DNA of 64,000 bases from Branchiostoma floridae (taxonomy: Eukaryota; Chordata; Leptocardii; Amphioxiformes; Branchiostomatidae), in assembly GCF_000003815.2 (NCBI RefSeq), contig NC_049990.1:673395-737394 (forward strand). The letters are read 5' to 3'. The notes under the pieces are model-generated. The model saw only the letters and a list, made by a program, of their open reading frames with translations, had not been told where the DNA came from and searched no databases. The position numbers and the translations under genes were made by a program. This document shows positions 60,353-64,000 of this stretch, one piece after another (position 1 is the stretch's first letter; every line of letters begins with the position of its first letter).

Positions 60353-60642
60353 CTACCTCTCTCTCTGCCTCTTTGTCTCTCTCTGCCTCTCTCTCCTTCT
60401 AGACTAACTTCCAGAGCAAGCTGGCCAACGCGCTGTTCTCCCGGGAGCTAGCCAGGAGGACAACAGGTCAGTGGCAATCCAACATCTGAAAAGATGACAA
60501 CTCAGCCAATTGTCGGTCCAATCCCTGTCTCTCCCTTTCTCTGTCTGTCTATCTGCCCTCTCAATTCCTCTGCGTGTCTCTATCTGTCTGTCTGTCTGTC
60601 TCTCTCTCTGTCTCTCTCTCTCTCTGCGCGCGTGTGTGTGTG

Positions 60643-60689
<47 letters not shown>

Positions 60690-62058
60690 GTCTCTCTCTC
60701 TCTGTCTCTCTGTCATACCGGCTGTGTGTGTGAGTTTACAGTAGGTGTGACGCAGTGTTATGTTTTCCGTAGGTACGGGAGTGACGGCGCTCTCCCTGGA
60801 CCCCGGCCCTGTAAGGACCGACATTGCCCGCCACATGCCGGACACGCTGGGCCCGGTCCTGTATTATAACAGTGTTATATGTTTCCCGTAGGTACGGGTG
60901 TGGCGGCGTTCTCCCTGGACCCCGGCCCTGTACGGACGGTCTCGCCCTCTCTTTCCGTGTCTGTCTCTGCCCCTCTGTCTGCCTCTCTTTTTCTCCCTCT
61001 CTCCCAGTGAATGTCTTTTTCTCTATCTCCCTCTCTCTCTATAACAGTGTTATGTTTCCCGTAGGTACGGGCGTGACGGCGCTCTCCCTAGACCCCGGCC
61101 CTGTAAGAACCGACATTGCCCGGCACATGCCCCAGACGCTTGGCCCGGTCCTGTATTATAACAGTGTTATGTTAACCGTAGATACAGGTGTGACGCTGTG
61201 TTATATGTTTCCCGTAGGTACGGGCGTGACGGCGCTCTCCTTAGACCCCGGCCCTGTGCGGACCGACATTGCCCGACACATGCCCCAGACGCTCGACCCG
61301 GTCCTGTATTATAACAGTGTTATGTTAACCGTAGATACCGGTGTGACTCTGTGTTATATGTTTCCCGTAGGTACAGGTGTGACAGCGCTCTCCCTAGACC
61401 CCGGCCCTGTACGGACCGACATTGCCCGGCACATGCCCACCACACTAGGCCCGGTCCTGTACGCGCCCTTCTGGCTCGTGATGCAGCTCATCCAGCCCAT
61501 CGTGAAGACCCCCCGCCAAGGCGCACAGACCGTCGTGCACTGCGCGGTGGCCGAGGGGTTGGAGGAGTGCTCGGGCATGTACTTCAGGTGCGGACATGTT
61601 TTTGTATCACCATGGCAACTTATTATGTTTTCCGAATGCAAAACATAATGTTTTTGCTGGTGTGTTCTTCTTTCTTCTTCTGCCTTTCATGTTTTGCAAT
61701 GACATACGTTGAATACATGCTATATACTTATGTCATAGAACATTTGAAATTCGGTTAGCTTGTCTGTTTTAAGATTTGCATTTCAGTGTACAAATATCGT
61801 CGAGATTGTTTGGTACAAATCGTAAGCTGTAACCTGCCATAGAAGTCATCAGTAGGTTCATGTATTTATCTGTAGAAAGTCTACAATTCGGCCAATGGCT
61901 GCGATATGCTTTATCTGCCTGATCATAATGATGTAATAAATCCTTCGTTCCTCCGCAGTAACTGTGCCCCTGCGGAGCCTGCCCCCCAGGCTAAGGACGA
62001 CGCCGTGGCGAAGCGGCTATGGGAGGTTAGCGAGGCTATGGTGGGAATTAGGAGCTGA
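57266..62058 (+). CDS. RDH11-14-like short-chain dehydrogenase (six exons)
   Basis: Exons by GT-AG and phase: 57266-57314, 58295-58441, 59076-59267, 59515-59793, 61371-61587, 61959-62058; 327 residues. There is an N-terminal hydrophobic anchor (exons 1-2), the NADP(H)-fold motif TGANSGIG in exon 2, LACRD and LINNAG in exon 3, then NHLGHFLLT, catalytic-Ser region VTVSAVG, and DPGPVRTDI in exon 5. YFSNC and RLWEVSE at the end match retinol dehydrogenase 11-14 family ends. Such enzymes reduce or oxidise retinoids and lipid aldehydes in ER or mitochondrial membranes. Oddly, the YxxxK site reads ANFQSK, that is Asn where family members have Tyr, so activity is doubtful. Introns carry partial copies of exons 2, 4 and 5. 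Confidence 0.85.
58535..58596 (+). pseudogene. partial copy of dehydrogenase exon 2
   Basis: GCATCGTCACCGGCGCCAAC onward repeats the 3' part of exon 2 and its GAGAGGTGGGTATCAG donor. Small deletions destroy the GIG of the cofactor motif. It lies 155 bp after the true donor. Confidence 0.8.
58624..58790 (+). repeat. interstitial telomere-like (CCCTAA)n array
   Basis: Mostly perfect CCCTAA units (TTAGGG on the other strand), interrupted by TATAG variants and a few substitutions, in intron 2 of the dehydrogenase gene. Confidence 0.9.
59870..60020 (+). repeat. CTCTGT / CT-rich microsatellite
   Basis: Long pyrimidine-rich tract on the + strand in intron 4. Related tracts lie at about 60160-60400 and 60540-60715 (with CTGT and GT runs) and 60945-61042. 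They provide polypyrimidine tracts before the exon copies. Confidence 0.9.
60032..60095 (+). pseudogene. partial copy of dehydrogenase exon 4 (first)
   Basis: 64 bp matching the end of exon 4 (59730-59793), with AG before and GTCAGT after. It encodes [12 protein letters not shown] in the exon 4 frame. As 64 is not a multiple of 3, inclusion after exon 4 would shift the frame. Confidence 0.85.
60403..60466 (+). pseudogene. partial copy of dehydrogenase exon 4 (second)
   Basis: A second 64-bp copy ([12 protein letters not shown]) with acceptor-like TTCTAG and donor-like GTCAGT. The same Asn replaces the catalytic Tyr. Confidence 0.85.
60773..61370 (+). repeat. four partial tandem copies of dehydrogenase exon 5
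   Basis: Acceptor plus the first part of exon 5 ([18 protein letters not shown]) recurs starting at 60773, 60892, 61065 and 61218 before the full exon at 61371. Spacings are 119, 173, 153 and 153 bp. The second copy is cut by a CT tract. None has a good donor; all but that cut copy stop at GGTCCTGTATTATAACAGTG. Confidence 0.85.
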
Positions 62059-63152
62059 ACACCACAAGCAAGATTTCTTTCACTTTTAGTTATCTTCTGT
62101 CATTTTTACACACTTGAATGGTTGGAATCAGGGGCTGAACACAACATGCAATATTTCTTTCGTTTTTATTTATTTTCTGTCATTTTTATCCAGGGTTGTC
62201 CGGATCAGTAAATACAGTCACTGCTTTAAAAGTTGTGCAGCCCTACCACTGCCAACAGGTCAGCTTATGAACTGAGGATGGTAGTCGGGATTTTATGGCA
62301 AACTTTAGCGCGGAGGAGACATGTAAACAATGACCTGCGAGTCATGTGTGTGTCTCCAAACGGTGGCCTTGTGGTGTTAATGTAGTCATTGTAACTTTTG
62401 TGACAGGTTGTGACAATGACACAGAACTTCCCAAGGGACCAAAATACGTGTACAGGTAAAGTGAATAAGGTGAGAAGCTGTATAGGTATGCATTCGTTCG
62501 TTCATATCATTTGTTTATAAAGACTATTGATATTCCTCTATATGTTTATTCAGTTTGTTCAGTGTGTATTAAAAGGTCTAGGTGTGATATGGCGACGGGT
62601 AGGTTTTATCGTTTCATTATTATGATTATTAAAGAGTTATGACAAATTCAATGAAACAATACGTTTTAGGATACATCTGCTAACATTTGTGGTCTTTGCA
62701 TTTCGCTGTGAGTTTAACAATAGCGCAGCTATAAAGTGTGCCCGTGTGTATGTTGAGGTCTGTTACATAGTATCATCTTTGCTCAACACTAAACATTATT
62801 TTATGTTGAACAGATAGAAAACGAATGTATTAATTGCTTGAGAGCACACACCAAAATCTCTCCCTTAGAACAAGCCTAGGACCGAGCCTCTGTCCGTTCC
62901 TTCGACATTTCGGTTTTGTTTATGCCCTTTAGCTCATCTCCGATTCTGTAACCCTGTAATCTTTAATTTGTAAAATCATTACAGCAGAGGACTAGTTCAC
63001 TGGTAGTCGTCTGTATATCCAACTACCATACTCTTTTCCCCAATGCTGAGTTCTAAGCAGAAAAAAAAGTTTAAAGTCTTAGTGATCGAACTCACGACCT
63101 TACCGAATGCAAGGCGAACATTCTACAGTCTACCCAATCGACGTTTGCACCG
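62059..63152. other. convergent intergenic region
   Basis: 3' flank of the dehydrogenase and the minus-strand NHL gene. No gene seen. A 60-bp stretch after the stop is repeated (GCTGAACACCACAAGCAAGA and GCTGAACACAACATGCAATA). Confidence 0.5.
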
Positions 63153-63971
63153 TCAGTAAGTAGGATAGATGTATATGAGTCCATAGAAGTCCATGGTGAC
63201 CACGAGCTGACCGGAGGGCCCCACGGCCACGGCGAGCGGGAACCCGGCTGTCCGGACGGTCCGGGCGTGCTGCCCACTAGGGGAGAACACCTGCACGGGA
63301 TGGAGATGTTATATCCTTAACTTCCTGGAATCTATCCTTAATTTCCTGGAATCAATCTTTAACTTCCTTGAATCTATCCTTAATTTCCTGGAATCTACCC
63401 TTAACTTAGTGGAATCTATCCTTACCTTCCTGAATTCTACCCTTACCTTCCTGAATTCTACCCTTACCTTCCTGGAATCTATCCTTAACTTCCTGGAATC
63501 TACCCTTGCCCTCCGTCACAGAATAATTAACATTTACATCCAACCTTACTTACCTGCGCCCTCCTGTTATCCCTGTCCGCCACGATGAGCCTCCCCGCGC
63601 GGTCCAGGCACAGCCCTTGTGGGCGGCTCAGGAACCCGTCGGACAACAACAATACTCTGTCGTTACCCTCCGTCACAGAGTAATAAACATTTATCTTCAT
63701 TCACCTGCACTCTCTTGTTATCCCTGTCCGCCACGATGACTCGCCCCGCGCGGTCCACGCACAGTCCCTGGGGGCGGCTCAGGAAGCCGTCCGCCGAGCC
63801 CTGCCCGCCGATCCTCTTGATCTGGAACCCGTGCCGCGTGAAGACGGAGATGATGTGGTTGTTGCCGTCGGACACAAACACCCTTCCCCGGGCGTTCACG
63901 GCCACCCGCAGCGGAGCGCCGATACCGCGGCCCCCGAACTTCCGCACCAGCGAGCCGTCGGGTCGGTACAC
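63153..63971 (-). CDS. NHL-repeat protein, last two exons
   Basis: On the minus strand, exon 63971-63705 (89 codons, phase 0 at both ends, preceded by TTCCAG and followed by GTGAAT) encodes two NHL-type units (VAVNARGRVFVSDGNNH; LCVDRAGRVIVADRDNKRVQ). The last exon, 63290-63153, encodes VFSPSGQHARTVR ... LVVTMDF and stops. NHL units build beta-propellers used for protein or RNA binding, as in TRIM2/3/32/71. The N-terminal part is beyond the window, so RING or B-box domains cannot be checked. Confidence 0.8.
63310..63510. repeat. 22-bp minisatellite in NHL intron
   Basis: About nine units of TTCCTGGAATCTATCCTTAA plus two bases, with variants, in the last intron of the NHL gene. Confidence 0.9.
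63554..63650 (-). pseudogene. partial copy of the NHL exon
   Basis: The minus strand repeats the 3' half of the 63705-63971 exon (DGFLSRPQGLCLDRAGRLIV ... DNRRAQ) with its GTAAGT donor, 151 bp downstream of the true donor. No acceptor is obvious, so it is probably not used. Confidence 0.75.
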
Positions 63972-64000
63972 CTGGAACGGACAGGCTGATGTCTTGTAGT

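Noticed and set aside
59867-60845. Ser/Leu/Cys-rich frames on both strands
   Set aside because: Translation of CT and CTGT microsatellites.
60824-61648. 274-codon frame repeating the exon 5 peptide
   Set aside because: Runs through introns between tandem partial exon copies; only the last copy has a valid donor and full length.

Overview
The window looks like genomic DNA from a cephalochordate (amphioxus, Branchiostoma). This is inferred from four things: large single-exon receptor families in tandem, short GT-AG introns in the right-hand genes, a dense mix of short inverted-repeat transposons and minisatellites, and an NHL-repeat gene of the type expanded in amphioxus. Runs of N (1751-1850, 28081-28180, 43828-43927, 48241-48340, 55742-56053) mark assembly gaps.

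Positions 1-55500 hold a tandem array of a two-gene cassette, all on the + strand. One gene is a single-exon LRR transmembrane protein. Its cytoplasmic tail is a coding minisatellite carrying repeated tyrosine motifs (YEDI, YEDM, YKNM, YENI). The other is a single-exon receptor tyrosine kinase (RTK) with signal peptide, cadherin-like region, EGF, Ig, about three EGF-like modules, TM and kinase. The order is LRR1 tail (2-1723), kinase relic (4033-4281), RTK1 (5995-8857, frameshifted), LRR2 (11634-14990), kinase relic (18038-18253), RTK2 (19910-20990, gutted), LRR3 (26132-28915), kinase relic (32429-32644), RTK3 (34343-37153), RTK4 (38876-41671, ATP-loop deletion), LRR4 (46162-48925) and RTK5 (52619-55444). 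The three relics have the 3' flank of RTK3 and sit about 1.7 kb before the next RTK, as RTK3 does before RTK4. The ancestral unit was therefore probably LRR-RTKa-RTKb, with RTKa lost several times.

Spacers are duplicated too. They carry 51-bp arrays, one 1.4-kb array of a 37-bp unit, a 220-bp inverted-repeat element before RTK1-4, fold-back elements after each LRR gene, and several transposon insertions present in one copy and absent in others. Unit 1 also has a cluster of nuclear-receptor-type direct and inverted repeats (3604-3818).

The right end differs. A mariner-like remnant (55481 into a gap) is followed by a six-exon short-chain dehydrogenase gene of the RDH11-14 type (57266-62058). 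Its duplicated promoter module contains CRE and DR1-like sites, its introns contain a telomere-like array and partial copies of its own exons, and its catalytic Tyr appears to be Asn. The 3' end of an NHL-repeat gene on the minus strand (63153-63971) closes the window.

Working hypothesis (inference): the RTKs have almost no docking tyrosines outside the kinase domain, while the co-amplified LRR proteins carry up to ten or more SH2-type sites and no enzyme. The LRR proteins may be trans-phosphorylated scaffolds for the neighbouring kinases.
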